From UBA1240 sp045599185 (GTDB lineage: Bacteria; Spirochaetota; Spirochaetia; Treponematales; Treponemataceae): DNA of 64,000 bases. Made by a program: the position numbers and the translations under genes. Below are positions 7,987 through 17,097 of the stretch, one piece after another; position 1 is the stretch's first letter; the number at the start of each line of letters is the position of its first letter. The notes beneath the pieces are model-generated. The model worked only from the letters and a program-made list of their open reading frames with translations, searched no databases and was not told where the DNA came from. The stretch spans positions 1-64,000 of the forward strand of contig JAZRVO010000027.1 of assembly GCA_045599185.1 (NCBI GenBank), read 5' to 3'.

Positions 7987-8385
7987 TTAGGCGATGATGT
8001 TTACTGAATTACCGCTTAATGCTGCTGGCGAAATTGCATAAGGGTTTGTTTTTGGTGCTTCAATAGCAGCCTTTAATTTTGCCTGATAGTCTGCAATCAT
8101 CGCATCAATTTTTGAATCATCAAGACCCGCCAAATCCTGACTTGTTAAAGTATCTTTTGAACCATTCGGTGATGCTGACGCAACTTTTTCAATCAATGTG
8201 TTCAAAATATGCACGCGGTTTACGCTTACGCCTTCTTCTTTTGTAGAAGCATAGCCTGAAATGTGTTCCAGCTGAGAATAAACCACCATTGATGGTGCTA
8301 CCGGAACTGCAATTTTGCCGCTTGCACTGTGCGATGTCAAATATGAATATGATGTAGTTAAATAGCCACTAGGAATATCAGTCAT
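7987..8385 (-). CDS. Hypothetical protein, 132 residues
   Basis: I do not recognise this family. It starts after a clear GAGAGG ribosome binding site. The N-terminal half (about 1-45) is rich in Ser, Thr and Tyr with no signal peptide (MTDIPSGYLTTSYSYLTSH). The middle (about 52-105) is likely helical, with RVHILNTLIEKVASAS and LDDSKIDAMIADYQAKLKAA. There is no membrane segment and no cysteine. It is probably cytoplasmic, or exported by a route I cannot see. It is a single-gene unit with its own terminator, flanked by tex (same strand) and the antiporter (opposite strand). Confidence 0.75.
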   Translation of the reverse strand: MTDIPSGYLTTSYSYLTSHSASGKIAVPVAPSMVVYSQLEHISGYASTKEEGVSVNRVHILNTLIEKVASASPNGSKDTLTSQDLAGLDDSKIDAMIADYQAKLKAAIEAPKTNPYAISPAALSGNSVNIIA

Positions 8386-8519
8386 AATTAACCTCTCTCA
8401 AATTCATTGTCGGTGAGTGAAAAAAAAAGTTTAGAGGTTTTTACAGGAAATTTAATTTTAAACGGGCAGAACTTGCCCAAAAAAGTCATTCCGAATTTGG
8501 TTCGGAATACTCGCTTTTA

Positions 8520-8625
8520 CTGCTTGCTCTATCTCTAATTATTACTTGGTATATGCAAAAGCCCGTAGTTTTGCCGGTGGCAAAATTACGTCAATTTATA
8601 TGTGCCAGCAAAAGCTGCGTTCATT
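8520..8625 (-). repeat. Dispersed repeat family B, copy B4
   Basis: CGTAGTTTTGC (8564-8574) pairs with GCAAAATTACG (8580-8590), with one G-T pair. Flanks GTATATGCAAAAGCCC on the left and AGCTGCGTTCATTTTTGTGC on the right resemble flanks of B5. The stretch 8386-8520 before it contains a further small hairpin (ATTCCGAA with TTCGGAAT) and no gene. Confidence 0.65.
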
Positions 8626-8646
8626 TTTGTGCAAGTTCCGCATAAT

Positions 8647-8699
8647 AAAAAAGCCCCGGCTTTTAGGTGCGATTTGCACTTTTTAAAAGCCGGGGCTTT
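8647..8699 (-). terminator. Terminator for tex
   Basis: AAAAAAGCCCCGGCTTTT (8647-8664) pairs with AAAAGCCGGGGCTTT (8684-8699). On the minus strand it follows the tex stop by about 24 bp and ends in a T-run. Confidence 0.8.
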
Positions 8700-8722
8700 G
8701 CAAATTGCAGAAAGCCTAAAAA

Positions 8723-11095
8723 CTATTTTTTTAGCAGTGCTGCAAACGGATTGTATGTCATGCCGTCGCCAGAACCAGAATTGTTAAAGTCGCGGCGTGG
8801 TTTTTGTCCTGCGGCTGGTTTGGCATCGCCGGTTTTTGCAGCAGTGCCTGTACCTGCCTTGCGGACTACAACCTTGCGTTTAGTACCGTCGCCGCCGGTG
8901 CTGCCGGCAGAACCGCTACCACCGTTACCTACGCGTGAAGCAGAATCTTTTTTAAGCGAAAGGCTGATGCGGCGGCGCACAGTATCAAGACCAATGATAC
9001 GGCATTCCTTAACGTCACCAACTTTCAAAACTTCCATCGGGTCAGAAACGTAAGTATCGCTAAGTTCGCTTATGTGCAAAAGGGCTGTTTCTTTAATGCC
9101 AATGTCAACAAAAGCACCAAAGTCTACAACGTTCTTAATTTTGCCGGTAACCATCATGCCTTCTTTAAGGTCTTCAAAAGTTACAACGCCTTTCTGCATA
9201 ATCGGTTTCGGGTAACCGTCGCGAGGGTCGCGGTTTGGCTTTTTAAGTTCTTCAATAATGTCGCTTATTGTTGCGTCGCCAAGCTTGTATTTTTCCTTAA
9301 TGGCTTCGCGCTGTGCAGCAGAAATGTCTTTCTTTTCCTGAACGAAAGGTAAAATTTCACGGGCTGCGTCATAGTTTTCCGGGTGAACCCAAGTGTTGTC
9401 CAATGGATCAGCACTTTCCGGGATTTTTAAGAAACCTGCGCACTGTTCAAATGCTTTAGGACCAAGGCCGGAAACTTTGTGGAGTTCTTCGCGGCTTACA
9501 ATTTTTCCGTGTTCGTCGCGGTAGGCAACAATTTTTTTTGCCAAAGTACCATTAATGCCCGAAACATATTTAAGCAGGTGGTACGAAGCTGTGTTAAGGT
9601 TTACGCCAACCTGGTTTACTACCGAACCTACAACTTCATCCAGTGTTTCAGAAAGGCGTTTCTGGTTTACGTCGTGCTGATAAAGCCCGACACCGATTGC
9701 CTTAGGGTCAATTTTTACAAGTTCTGCCAGCGGGTCCTGCAAACGGCGACCCATGCTGATGGCACCGCGAATCGTCAAGTCCAAATCCGGAAATTCTTCG
9801 CGTGCAGTGTCACTTGCTGAATATACAGAAGCACCTGATTCATCTACAACGGTGTACAGAACATCCGGGCAGAATTCGCTGATAACTTTAGAAACAACGT
9901 CCTGAACTTCTTTTGTGCCGGTACCGTTGCCAATTGCAACCAGCTGAATGTTGTATTTTTTGATGGCTTCTTTTACTGCCATTGCAGAACCTGTTGGGTC
10001 TGCAACCTGTTTAATTAAGAAATAGCCAAGATATTTGCCGGTTTCGTCAAGGGCGGCGCATTTTGTACCGGTACGAATACCAGGGTCAACGCCCAAAACG
10101 CGAGTTCCCTTAATTGGCGGTGACATCAAAAGGTTTTTCAGGTTTTCGCTGAAAACGCCAATTCCGTGGCTGTCGGCTTCGTCGCCCTGGTCACCGCGAA
10201 TTTCGCGTACAACTGCCGGTGAAAGCAGGCGAACCAAACCGTCTTCAATTGCTTCTGCGTGATAGCTGTTTACCGGTTTTAAGTTCTTTTTAAGCAGTTC
10301 AATTGCGCCGTCAACGTCTACGTCAATTGTAACATCAAGCTTGCCTTCGCGTTCGCCGCGGTTAATGGCAAGAATGCGGTGCGGTTTAATCTGGTTAAGT
10401 GCTTCGGCATAATCCCAGTACATCTGGTAAACGGAGGCTTCCATTTCCTTTTCGTCGCCAACGCCTTTAACCTGTACGTTGCCGGTTGCAAGGTAAAAAT
10501 CGTGAACCTTGCCGCGCAGTTCTGTATCCTGCGAAACTCTTTCTGCCAGAATGTCCTGCGCGCCTTTAATTGCGGCTTCTGCATTGGGCACGTTAAGTTC
10601 TTCAACTTCGGCACCGGTTTTTACAAATTCAGCGGCTTTTGCTTCAACTTCTTCTTTAGAAGCTTCAAGCATGTAATCAGCCAGCGGTTCAAGACCGCGT
10701 TCAATTGCCTGCATACCGCGTGTTTTCTTTTTCTTTTTGAATGGTGCCCAAAGGTCTTCAAGTTCGGTTAAAGTTGTGGCTTTCATTACGTTTTCGTAAA
10801 GGCTTTCGGTAAGTTTTCCGGCAGCAAAAATGCCTTTTACAATTTCAAGACGGCGGGTTTCCAGGTTTGTGTATGATTTAAAGTTGTGATCGCATTCACG
10901 TACCTGCAATTCGTCCAGCGAGCCGTGTGCTTCTTTGCGGTAACGCGAAATAAAAGGAATGGTACAACCTTCGTTTACCAGTGAAATAACAGCAGAAACT
11001 TGCTGTGTGCGGATGCCCAGTTCTTTGGCAATACGATTCATGATTTCGACTTCGTTTACCACTAAGGCATCAATTGATTCTTGTGTAAATTCCAT
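8723..11095 (-). CDS. tex: Tex-family RNA-binding transcription accessory protein
   Basis: This 790-residue protein is normal Tex length. The start at MEFTQESID is chosen because GGAG lies 6 nt upstream; a further in-frame ATG lacks a site. Domains in order: N-terminal Tex helical region (about 1-190), central domain with FISRYRKEAHGSLDE, a YqgF-like RNase H fold with VLGVDPGIRTGTKCA (about 330-460), helix-hairpin-helix motifs around LNTASYHLLKYVSGING and LHKVSGLGPKAFEQCAGFL, and a C-terminal S1 RNA-binding domain (GMMVTGKIKNVVDFGAFVDIG). A Gly/Ser/Lys-rich basic tail of about 70 residues follows. It is a cytoplasmic nucleic-acid-binding protein linked to transcription termination and stress. 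It has its own terminators on both sides. Confidence 0.95.
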   Translation of the reverse strand: MEFTQESIDALVVNEVEIMNRIAKELGIRTQQVSAVISLVNEGCTIPFISRYRKEAHGSLDELQVRECDHNFKSYTNLETRRLEIVKGIFAAGKLTESLYENVMKATTLTELEDLWAPFKKKKKTRGMQAIERGLEPLADYMLEASKEEVEAKAAEFVKTGAEVEELNVPNAEAAIKGAQDILAERVSQDTELRGKVHDFYLATGNVQVKGVGDEKEMEASVYQMYWDYAEALNQIKPHRILAINRGEREGKLDVTIDVDVDGAIELLKKNLKPVNSYHAEAIEDGLVRLLSPAVVREIRGDQGDEADSHGIGVFSENLKNLLMSPPIKGTRVLGVDPGIRTGTKCAALDETGKYLGYFLIKQVADPTGSAMAVKEAIKKYNIQLVAIGNGTGTKEVQDVVSKVISEFCPDVLYTVVDESGASVYSASDTAREEFPDLDLTIRGAISMGRRLQDPLAELVKIDPKAIGVGLYQHDVNQKRLSETLDEVVGSVVNQVGVNLNTASYHLLKYVSGINGTLAKKIVAYRDEHGKIVSREELHKVSGLGPKAFEQCAGFLKIPESADPLDNTWVHPENYDAAREILPFVQEKKDISAAQREAIKEKYKLGDATISDIIEELKKPNRDPRDGYPKPIMQKGVVTFEDLKEGMMVTGKIKNVVDFGAFVDIGIKETALLHISELSDTYVSDPMEVLKVGDVKECRIIGLDTVRRRISLSLKKDSASRVGNGGSGSAGSTGGDGTKRKVVVRKAGTGTAAKTGDAKPAAGQKPRRDFNNSGSGDGMTYNPFAALLKK

Positions 11096-11173
11096 TGTTT
11101 CTCCATGCACTTTTGTAAAGTGCGCTAAATAATAAGAAAAATTCAAGGAATTTTCAATATGAAATGAACCGTG

Positions 11174-11206
11174 AAAAAAATGCCCGAATATCCGGGCATT
11201 TTTTTA
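11174..11206 (-). terminator. Terminator between the acetyl esterase gene and tex
   Basis: AAAAAATGCCCG and CGGGCATTTTTTT form a compact, symmetric hairpin 20 bp past the esterase stop codon. It should separate the esterase transcript from tex. Confidence 0.82.
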
Positions 11207-11225
11207 TTTTTCAATTTTATGTTTT

Positions 11226-12191
11226 TTACAGCGACTGGCAAAAAAACTGGTAGGTCTTATCTCCAAACTGGGGAATAAACTCGTGGCCGTAATCCGGGTA
11301 AATTATCTGCCGTTTTTTTGCCTTTATTCTGTTGTACATTGCAAACTGGGTAGAAGGCGGACAGATATTGTCCTGCAGGCCGGTTGCCATTAAAACTTCA
11401 CCCTTTATGCGCGGTGCCAGAAACTGCAAGTCTAAATATCCCAGCCGGGTAAAAAGTTCTTCCTCGTGTTCGTGTGCCGGGTCAAACCACCTGAAATAGT
11501 GCCTTATTTCATCGTAAGCGTCTTTTGCCAGATCCATTTCCCACACACGCTTAAAATCGCACAGGAAAGGATAAACCGGCGCAAGTTTTGCAATGCGCGG
11601 TTCAAGCGCGGCACAGGCAATTGTCAGCGCGCCACCCTGCGAACCACCCATTGCAAAAACCCGGGTTTCGTCCACAAAGTCAAAGTCCATTACAATTTTG
11701 GCAAGTTCGGCCGTGTCCAGATAAACGTGGCGCATAATCATGTTGTCCGGGTTCGGATCCTGACATCCGCGCATAAAAAAGCCAACGGAAGTAAAGGTTT
11801 TAGTCCCGCCGGTATCTTCCGAAAGAAAACCTTCACCGCGTACGTCTAGAGCAACAACCACAAAACCGCTTGCAGCATAGGCAAGCTTTTCGTTCCAGTC
11901 GCCGGAAGTGCAGTTGTAGCCGTGGAACTGTAAAATTGCCGGAGCTTTTTTATTAAGATTTTTGGGCTTTAAAAGTTTCGCATGAATGCGTGCATTTCGC
12001 ACGCCGGTAAAAAACATGTCAAAACATTCTGCAACCGGCGAAACAAATTCGGCTGGTTTTAATTCTACATTTGGGTCAACGGCGTTCATTTCGGCCAGTG
12101 CGCGCTTCCAGTATTCTTCGTGGTCAGCCGGTTTGGGGCTTATTCCCTTGTACTTCTGTAATTCCTTTAACGGCATGTCTAAAATTGGCAT
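11226..12191 (-). CDS. Acetylxylan esterase / cephalosporin-C deacetylase (CE7, AXE1 family)
   Basis: This 321-residue alpha/beta hydrolase starts with MPILDMPLKELQKYKG, a typical CE7 N-terminus, after an AGAGG site. The catalytic serine is in GGSQGG (S184), with likely D274 (GLQDNICPPS) and H303 (YGHEF). RGEGFLSED near residue 119 corresponds to the family's RGQ motif. CE7 enzymes remove acetyl groups from xylo-oligosaccharides and other small acetylated substrates and are usually cytoplasmic, matching the absence of a signal peptide. With the GH5 cellulase elsewhere in the window, it points to plant cell-wall carbohydrate use. Confidence 0.93.
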   Translation of the reverse strand: MPILDMPLKELQKYKGISPKPADHEEYWKRALAEMNAVDPNVELKPAEFVSPVAECFDMFFTGVRNARIHAKLLKPKNLNKKAPAILQFHGYNCTSGDWNEKLAYAASGFVVVALDVRGEGFLSEDTGGTKTFTSVGFFMRGCQDPNPDNMIMRHVYLDTAELAKIVMDFDFVDETRVFAMGGSQGGALTIACAALEPRIAKLAPVYPFLCDFKRVWEMDLAKDAYDEIRHYFRWFDPAHEHEEELFTRLGYLDLQFLAPRIKGEVLMATGLQDNICPPSTQFAMYNRIKAKKRQIIYPDYGHEFIPQFGDKTYQFFCQSL

Positions 12192-12510
12192 AAAAACCTC
12201 TCTTTTTCCTGTTTTTTTTAAGCTGCCCCAAACATAATTTTTAAAGGCAAGTCTATAAATCCATTATTTGTCCATTCCCCAAATTTGTAAATCAGTTGAA
12301 ATCTAACCGCATACCGCGAATCAAAAAAAATCCAATTAAATAGAATAAAATAGAACAAAAACACAAATTCCCCAAAAAAAACAAACAGCGCTTTATCCTT
12401 CAGCCAAAAAATAAAGTATAATATTGAACATACAGTTATAAGGCACTGCCGAAAAGGCTGTTTTTATCAAAATTAAATCTGTTGCATTTCATTTTTTAAA
12501 GGAAAACACC
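12192..12510 (+). promoter_or_regulatory. Divergent intergenic region with -10 box for deoD
   Basis: This 319-bp AT-rich gap separates the minus-strand esterase from deoD. TATAAT at 12417-12422 is a perfect -10 box for deoD with only a weak -35 partner (TTATCC, 18 bp upstream). The resulting leader would be about 80 nt and carries AAGGA before the ATG. No gene or repeat was recognised here. Confidence 0.4.
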
Positions 12511-13236
12511 ATGAGTACACCACATAACAGTGCCCAGCCGGGCGATATTGCACCTTCGGTTCTGCTGCCCGGCGACCCTTTACGCGCAAAATATGTTGCA
12601 GAAAAATATTTAACCGGCGTAAGGCAGGTAACCGGCGTGCGCAACATGCTGGGCTTTACCGGCGAATACTGCGGCGTGCCGGTAACGGTAATGGGCAGCG
12701 GCATGGGCGGTCCCAGCTGCGGCATTTACAGCTACGAATTATTCAGTTTTTATAATGCAGAAAAAATAATACGCATCGGCACAGCCGGCGGTTTGGCACA
12801 AAACCTTAAAGTTGGCAATTTGGTTTTTGCAATGACAGCCAGCACCGACAGCAACTGGGCGCACCAGTATAATCTGAACGGCAGTTTTTCACCCTGCGGC
12901 GATTTTGAACTGCTGAACAAAGCCGTAAAAATTGCCGAGCAGAAAAATTTTGGCTACGCGGTTGGTTCTGTTTTTTCTTCAGACCTTTTCAGCCAGTACG
13001 ACGCAAGCAACCAGACCACAAACGAAGAAAGCTGGCGGCCTTGGGCGCGTATGGGCTGTCTTGCCCAGGATATGGAAACTTTTGCCCTGTACAGCACTGC
13101 AAACTGGTTAAAAAAGCGCGCACTTTCAATTTTAACCCACACGGATTCCTGCATAAACAGCGAGCATTTGCCGGACAGCCAGCGTGTAAGCGCCCTTGAA
13201 CCAATGTTTGAAACGGCGCTTGCCTGCCTGCTGTAA
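12511..13236 (+). CDS. deoD: Purine-nucleoside phosphorylase, DeoD type
   Basis: This 241-residue protein is the hexameric (bacterial, DeoD-like) form, not the trimeric PNP. Visible motifs are LPGDPLRAKYVAEKYL (phosphate-binding loop region), GSGMGGPSCGIYSYEL (the PNP/UDP family signature) and AQDMETFAL with the ribose-binding Met-Glu. LTHTDSC holds the likely catalytic Asp (D212). It cleaves purine (deoxy)nucleosides with phosphate to give base and (deoxy)ribose-1-phosphate in nucleoside salvage. The start follows AAGGA. It appears to be monocistronic. Confidence 0.95.
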   Translation: MSTPHNSAQPGDIAPSVLLPGDPLRAKYVAEKYLTGVRQVTGVRNMLGFTGEYCGVPVTVMGSGMGGPSCGIYSYELFSFYNAEKIIRIGTAGGLAQNLKVGNLVFAMTASTDSNWAHQYNLNGSFSPCGDFELLNKAVKIAEQKNFGYAVGSVFSSDLFSQYDASNQTTNEESWRPWARMGCLAQDMETFALYSTANWLKKRALSILTHTDSCINSEHLPDSQRVSALEPMFETALACLL

Positions 13237-13309
13237 AAATTCAGTATGGCACAAAAGTTAAAAATGGCTTAAAATTGCTAATTGAATATATTTTACAATT
13301 GGGCAAAAA

Positions 13310-14191
13310 GTGCAAATTTTCTTAACGGGCAAAAACAGCAGTACATTTTCTCTTAAAAAAAAGCCTTTGCTTTTAAGGCTGCTGGCTGTATTTGCTTTTT
13401 TCTGTTTTGCCCAGCCTGCGTTTGGCGAAGAAGAAGTTGTTTTAATTAAAAAAAATGAATACGGCGGCAGAACAATTCAATATTCCTACCAGCCCGGCGA
13501 CCGTTACTATTCCCAGCTGGTTTCTTCCGTTTATTACTTCGATTCAAATGGTTCAGCCTGCCGTGTAATTCACAGTTTTAACGAACAGCAGTCTCTTTTG
13601 TCTGGTTTTGCAAGTCAGGAAGAACGGCTGGAAAACGGACTGGTACTTAGTTACAAAATGACGCTGAACGCAAAGCAAAAGGCCGAACAGGGCATAGATT
13701 ATCTTATTGAATATATTGGCACTGACGGCAACGTTGTGCGTAAACAGTTTGTAAAAGGCGATTTTAGCCGCACCGAAATTGTGGGCAATTTTACCGACAA
13801 TTATCCCCTTTATTCCCTTGATGTTCTGGAAAAATATCTGGTTGAAGACGATACTCAGGAAATTGTGGTTGATAAGGAAGTTTACAAATTCAGTGCCCAG
13901 TTTAACCGCGGCCGCAGTTTTGCAACAATAAGCAGCGGACAGAAAAATTTAAGCGGAAAAGAAAAATCGCTGGTTAACGTTTATATGGATGTTTACAACC
14001 AGCCGAATCTGGCAAAGCTTTTTGTTAAGAAAGTAGACATAAAAGTTGGCAAAAAGGAATATACGGCTTTTGTGCAGGAACATTTACTGCCTTTTGTAAA
14101 AAAGAACAATGCCTGTTTTATTTCCTATTCTGCAGTTTTGTACAATGGCGAACTTTGCCTGCTTTTAACCGATGTGGGCTTGGTAGATTAG
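13310..14191 (+). CDS. Hypothetical exported protein, 293 residues
   Basis: I do not recognise the family. It appears to start at a GTG with a weak site (GGG, 7 nt away); no ATG fits upstream of the signal sequence. The N-terminus has a basic stretch (SLKKK) and hydrophobic core LLLRLLAVFAFFCFA ending in a likely cleavage site after AFG (about residue 39). The mature part is beta-rich with many Tyr, Asn and Lys residues (QYSYQPGDRYYSQLVSSVYY) and no cysteine cluster or repeat. It is probably periplasmic or outer-membrane-associated. It stands between deoD and the sirtuin gene with short gaps. Confidence 0.78.
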   Translation: MQIFLTGKNSSTFSLKKKPLLLRLLAVFAFFCFAQPAFGEEEVVLIKKNEYGGRTIQYSYQPGDRYYSQLVSSVYYFDSNGSACRVIHSFNEQQSLLSGFASQEERLENGLVLSYKMTLNAKQKAEQGIDYLIEYIGTDGNVVRKQFVKGDFSRTEIVGNFTDNYPLYSLDVLEKYLVEDDTQEIVVDKEVYKFSAQFNRGRSFATISSGQKNLSGKEKSLVNVYMDVYNQPNLAKLFVKKVDIKVGKKEYTAFVQEHLLPFVKKNNACFISYSAVLYNGELCLLLTDVGLVD

Positions 14192-14302
14192 CTTAAAATT
14201 GAATGAAATGCGCGGTTTTTGCGCCGTTTTATGCTGAAAGCAAAAGTTTTTTAGGTTTGGCGATGAAAATTCTTCTAAAAGGGGGAAATTGTGGAGGACG
14301 AA

Positions 14303-15094
14303 ATGCTTTTTTTGGACAAAGCAATTGATAAATTGCAGAAAATTGTTGATGAAAGCCATAATATTGTGTTTTTTGGCGGAGCAGGCGTTTCTACCGAAAG
14401 CGGCATTCCGGATTTTAGAAGCACTTCCGGACTTTACCGGCAGGAATGGAAATATCCGCCGGAAACAATACTTTCCCACGGTTTTTTTATTACCGATACT
14501 GAAGAATTTTACCGGTTTTACCGGGCAAAAATGCTTATAACCGACGTTAAGCCAAATGCTGCTCACCTTAAGCTTGCGGAACTTGAACAGAAAGGAAAGC
14601 TTAAAGCCGTAATCACCCAGAACATTGACGGTTTGCATCAGGCGGCGGGCAGCAGCTGCGTTTACGAACTGCATGGCAGCATTTTGCGCAATTACTGCAT
14701 GGAATGCAGGCAGTTTTACGATGCCGATTACGTAAAAAACTATCAGCCTAAAGACGAAAACGGCGGTTTGATAGAAAACCCTACGCTTAAACAGCTTGTG
14801 CCTCTTTGCAACATGCCCGGCTGCCGCGGCACGGTTAAGCCCGATGTGGTTCTTTACGAAGAAGGTCTTGATAACCAGACAATGTCTGATTCAATTGATG
14901 CAATTGCCGGTGCAGACACGCTGATTGTTGGCGGAACTTCGCTGGCGGTGTACCCGGCAGCAGGGCTTTTGCGCTATTTTAAAGGCGAAAACTTAGTGCT
15001 TATTAACAAAAGCCAAACCAATTACGACTACAAGGCTACCCTGCGCATAAGGGCACCCATTGGCGAAGTCCTTTCAAAAATTGAAGTGCGTTAA
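14303..15094 (+). CDS. cobB: NAD-dependent protein deacylase, Sir2 family (CobB)
   Basis: The 263-residue start at ATG 14303 is preferred because GGAGG lies 5 nt upstream; an in-frame GTG at 14291 is an alternative. Motifs in order: GGAGVSTESGIPDFRS (NAD binding), TQNIDGLHQAAG, YELHGS with the catalytic histidine, a zinc ribbon (CMEC, then CNMPGC), and GGTSLAVYPAAGLL near the C-terminus. It is a cytoplasmic enzyme that removes acyl groups from lysines using NAD. The organism also makes acetyl-phosphate through AckA, so reversal of chemical acetylation is a plausible role (inference). Confidence 0.95.
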   Translation: MLFLDKAIDKLQKIVDESHNIVFFGGAGVSTESGIPDFRSTSGLYRQEWKYPPETILSHGFFITDTEEFYRFYRAKMLITDVKPNAAHLKLAELEQKGKLKAVITQNIDGLHQAAGSSCVYELHGSILRNYCMECRQFYDADYVKNYQPKDENGGLIENPTLKQLVPLCNMPGCRGTVKPDVVLYEEGLDNQTMSDSIDAIAGADTLIVGGTSLAVYPAAGLLRYFKGENLVLINKSQTNYDYKATLRIRAPIGEVLSKIEVR

Positions 15095-15207
15095 TATTTC
15101 TGTTTTTCTGTTTGTGCAGACGTTTTTTTACCCGGCTGAAAGCGACAAGACGCTTTTGGCGTGGTTTGTTATTTTTCAAATTGAAAGCAGAAAATTGCAG
15201 AGCGCAT

Positions 15208-15240
15208 AAAAAAAGCCCCGAAAAAAACGGGGCTTTTGCT
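15208..15240. terminator. Bidirectional terminator between cobB and the LysM lipoprotein gene
   Basis: AAAGCCCCG (15212-15220) pairs with CGGGGCTTT (15228-15236) with A-runs on one side and T-runs on the other, so it can serve both converging genes. Confidence 0.82.
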
Positions 15241-15274
15241 TTTTAAACGGCATTTAACGCCTGTTTAATGCAAA

Positions 15275-15724
15275 TTACAAAGATTCAGAAATTGCCTGCA
15301 ATTCTTTGCGTGTTTTAACGGCTTCGTCGCCAGATTTGTCGTAATAAATGTTTGCAATGTCGCGGAAATACAGCTTTAATTTGCTGCGGATTGCTGTGCT
15401 TTCAAGGTTAGACTGCAAGTTAGGAATTGTAAGTTTCATGCCTGGCTGAATCAAATCCGGGTCAGAAATTGTTTCTTTAGAAGCAAGCAGAATTACCGGG
15501 AAGTAATAACCGTAATCAGCACCGTAAAATTCTTTTGCAATGTTTGTAAGAGAATCGCCTTTTTTAACGGTGTAGGCTTTTGCACCTGCCAAAGTAAGCA
15601 CGTCCGAATAATTTGAATAAACTTTGTTAAAAGCTGCATTCAATTTTGCCTGACGTGATGAAGAACAGGCAACTGTTGTAAAAAGCACTGCAAGGCAGAG
15701 TGCTACACTTAAAATCTTTTTCAT
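15275..15724 (-). CDS. LysM-domain lipoprotein
   Basis: This 149-residue protein starts after a perfect AGGAGG site. It has a lipoprotein signal (MKKILSVALCLAVLFTTVAC) whose cysteine (C20) is the likely lipidation site; the box TVAC fits the relaxed spirochaete pattern. Residues about 49-100 form a LysM domain (AYTVKKGDSLTNIAKEFYG, then IQPGMKLTIPNL). LysM domains bind peptidoglycan or chitin-like glycans, so it is probably a membrane-anchored envelope protein contacting the murein. The C-terminal 45 residues are helical and charged. It is a single-gene unit converging on cobB. Confidence 0.9.
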   Translation of the reverse strand: MKKILSVALCLAVLFTTVACSSSRQAKLNAAFNKVYSNYSDVLTLAGAKAYTVKKGDSLTNIAKEFYGADYGYYFPVILLASKETISDPDLIQPGMKLTIPNLQSNLESTAIRSKLKLYFRDIANIYYDKSGDEAVKTRKELQAISESL

Positions 15725-16020
15725 GGTTCCTCCTAGAAAATATCCATTAACGTAATTTTACCACAGGTTAATTTATAAGAAAAGAAAAAAATAAAAAATT
15801 TCTCCATTTTCTCAAATTCATTCTGCATAAATTGGATTTTTTACTTGTGTATGCAAAAACTGCGTTCTTTTTCAACAAGTTCAGCTTTGCCAGAAAATAC
15901 GGATTATTTAAAAATTAATATTGATAAAGTGAAACATTTTTCATAAACTGCAATAAAAATTCAGCGTTTTGCAGCCGTTTGGGCTGGCAGAACAAATGAA
16001 GTTTTTGAAGGAGTAAATCA
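15725..16020 (+). other. Divergent AT-rich intergenic region, no gene recognised
   Basis: This 296-bp gap separates the LysM lipoprotein gene and the SPFH gene. It contains A-rich tracts and a short stretch near 15850 (TATGCAAAAACTGCGTTC) that resembles a flank of repeat family B, without the hairpin. I see no clear promoter pair or coding frame. Confidence 0.4.
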
Positions 16021-16923
16021 ATGAAAACTGAAAACGTAAGAAAAATCATTCCGGGTCTTGTTGTTGTTCTGGCAATTCTTATTGTTTTGCCAAACTGCGG
16101 TACAACCGTGCAGCCTAACGAAGTTGCAGTAATTAAAACAATGGGAAAAATTACAAAGCAGCTGGCACGCGGTTCTGGTTTCAGCTTCAAAATTCCGTTC
16201 ATGCAAACTGTTACCAAGCTAGACATGAGCCCCGTAAACTACGAAATGCACTTCAGCATTGGTTCAGACAGTGCCGTTACTGCCGACATGCAGTCTGTTG
16301 GTCTTGATTCTACGCTGGTTTACCGCTTTACCGAAGACGGAATTATGAATTACGTAACAAACTTTACCAAGGACAGCCTGGAAAAACGCTTCCGTTCAAA
16401 TACGAACACCTGCGTTAAAGACATCATTGGTAAATATTCTATTTACGATTTAACTTCGTCTACAATTGAGATTAGTGCAAAGGTGCAGGAAAACCTTACT
16501 GCAAAATGTGCTGACATGCCGATTGAAATTGTTTCCGTAAATATTTCCAACTGGGACTGGTCGCAGGAATTTGACCGCATGATTCAGGATACGATGAACG
16601 CAACCCAGAAAGAAAAAACTGCAAAAGCAAACGTTGCAATTGCAGAAGCCGAAGCCCAGAAACAGGTTGCTGAAGCAAAAGCCAAGCTTGAAGCTGAAAA
16701 ACTTAATGCCGAAGCAATGAAAGTTAAAGCCGATGCCGAAGCCTACGAAATGCGTACAAAAAACGCAGCTATTCAGGCAACCCTTGCCACCCAGCGCGAA
16801 ACCTGGGGACACGAAGAAAAGATGAAATACTACGAAAAATGGGACGGTCATCTTGAAGGTGCAAGTGCTTCAAACTTTATCGTTACGCCAAATTATTCCG
16901 GTTTGAACGTAACAAACAAATAG
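16021..16923 (+). CDS. SPFH/Band 7 domain membrane protein
   Basis: This 300-residue protein starts after GAAGGAG. It has one N-terminal membrane segment (IIPGLVVVLAILIVLPNCG); the Cys at its end could alternatively be lipidated. The Band 7/prohibitin domain follows (about 35-200), with QPNEVAVIKTMGKI and IEIVSVNISNWDWSQEFD. A long alanine/glutamate/lysine-rich coiled coil (about 195-250, EAQKQVAEAKAKLEAEKLNA) ends in a short C-terminal tail. SPFH proteins form large ring- or cage-like membrane assemblies and scaffold proteases or lipids. No partner protease or NfeD gene is nearby. Confidence 0.9.
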   Translation: MKTENVRKIIPGLVVVLAILIVLPNCGTTVQPNEVAVIKTMGKITKQLARGSGFSFKIPFMQTVTKLDMSPVNYEMHFSIGSDSAVTADMQSVGLDSTLVYRFTEDGIMNYVTNFTKDSLEKRFRSNTNTCVKDIIGKYSIYDLTSSTIEISAKVQENLTAKCADMPIEIVSVNISNWDWSQEFDRMIQDTMNATQKEKTAKANVAIAEAEAQKQVAEAKAKLEAEKLNAEAMKVKADAEAYEMRTKNAAIQATLATQRETWGHEEKMKYYEKWDGHLEGASASNFIVTPNYSGLNVTNK

Positions 16924-16942
16924 GCGAATTAAAATGTGCATA

Positions 16943-16970
16943 AAGGCGGGCAAAAAGCCTGCCTTTTTTT
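16943..16970 (+). terminator. Terminator after the SPFH gene
   Basis: AGGCGGGC pairs with GCCTGCCT (one G-T pair) followed by a seven-T run, 20 bp after the stop codon. Confidence 0.72.
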
Positions 16971-17097
16971 ATGTTCATTTGGGCGCTTTATGCAAATCTG
17001 CTATTTGGCGTTTAAAGCGGTGATTTTTTAAGATGTTCTTGATTTTCTTCTATTATATGAGCTAGATTTTAAGCCACGTTTTTTTTGCGAGGATTTT

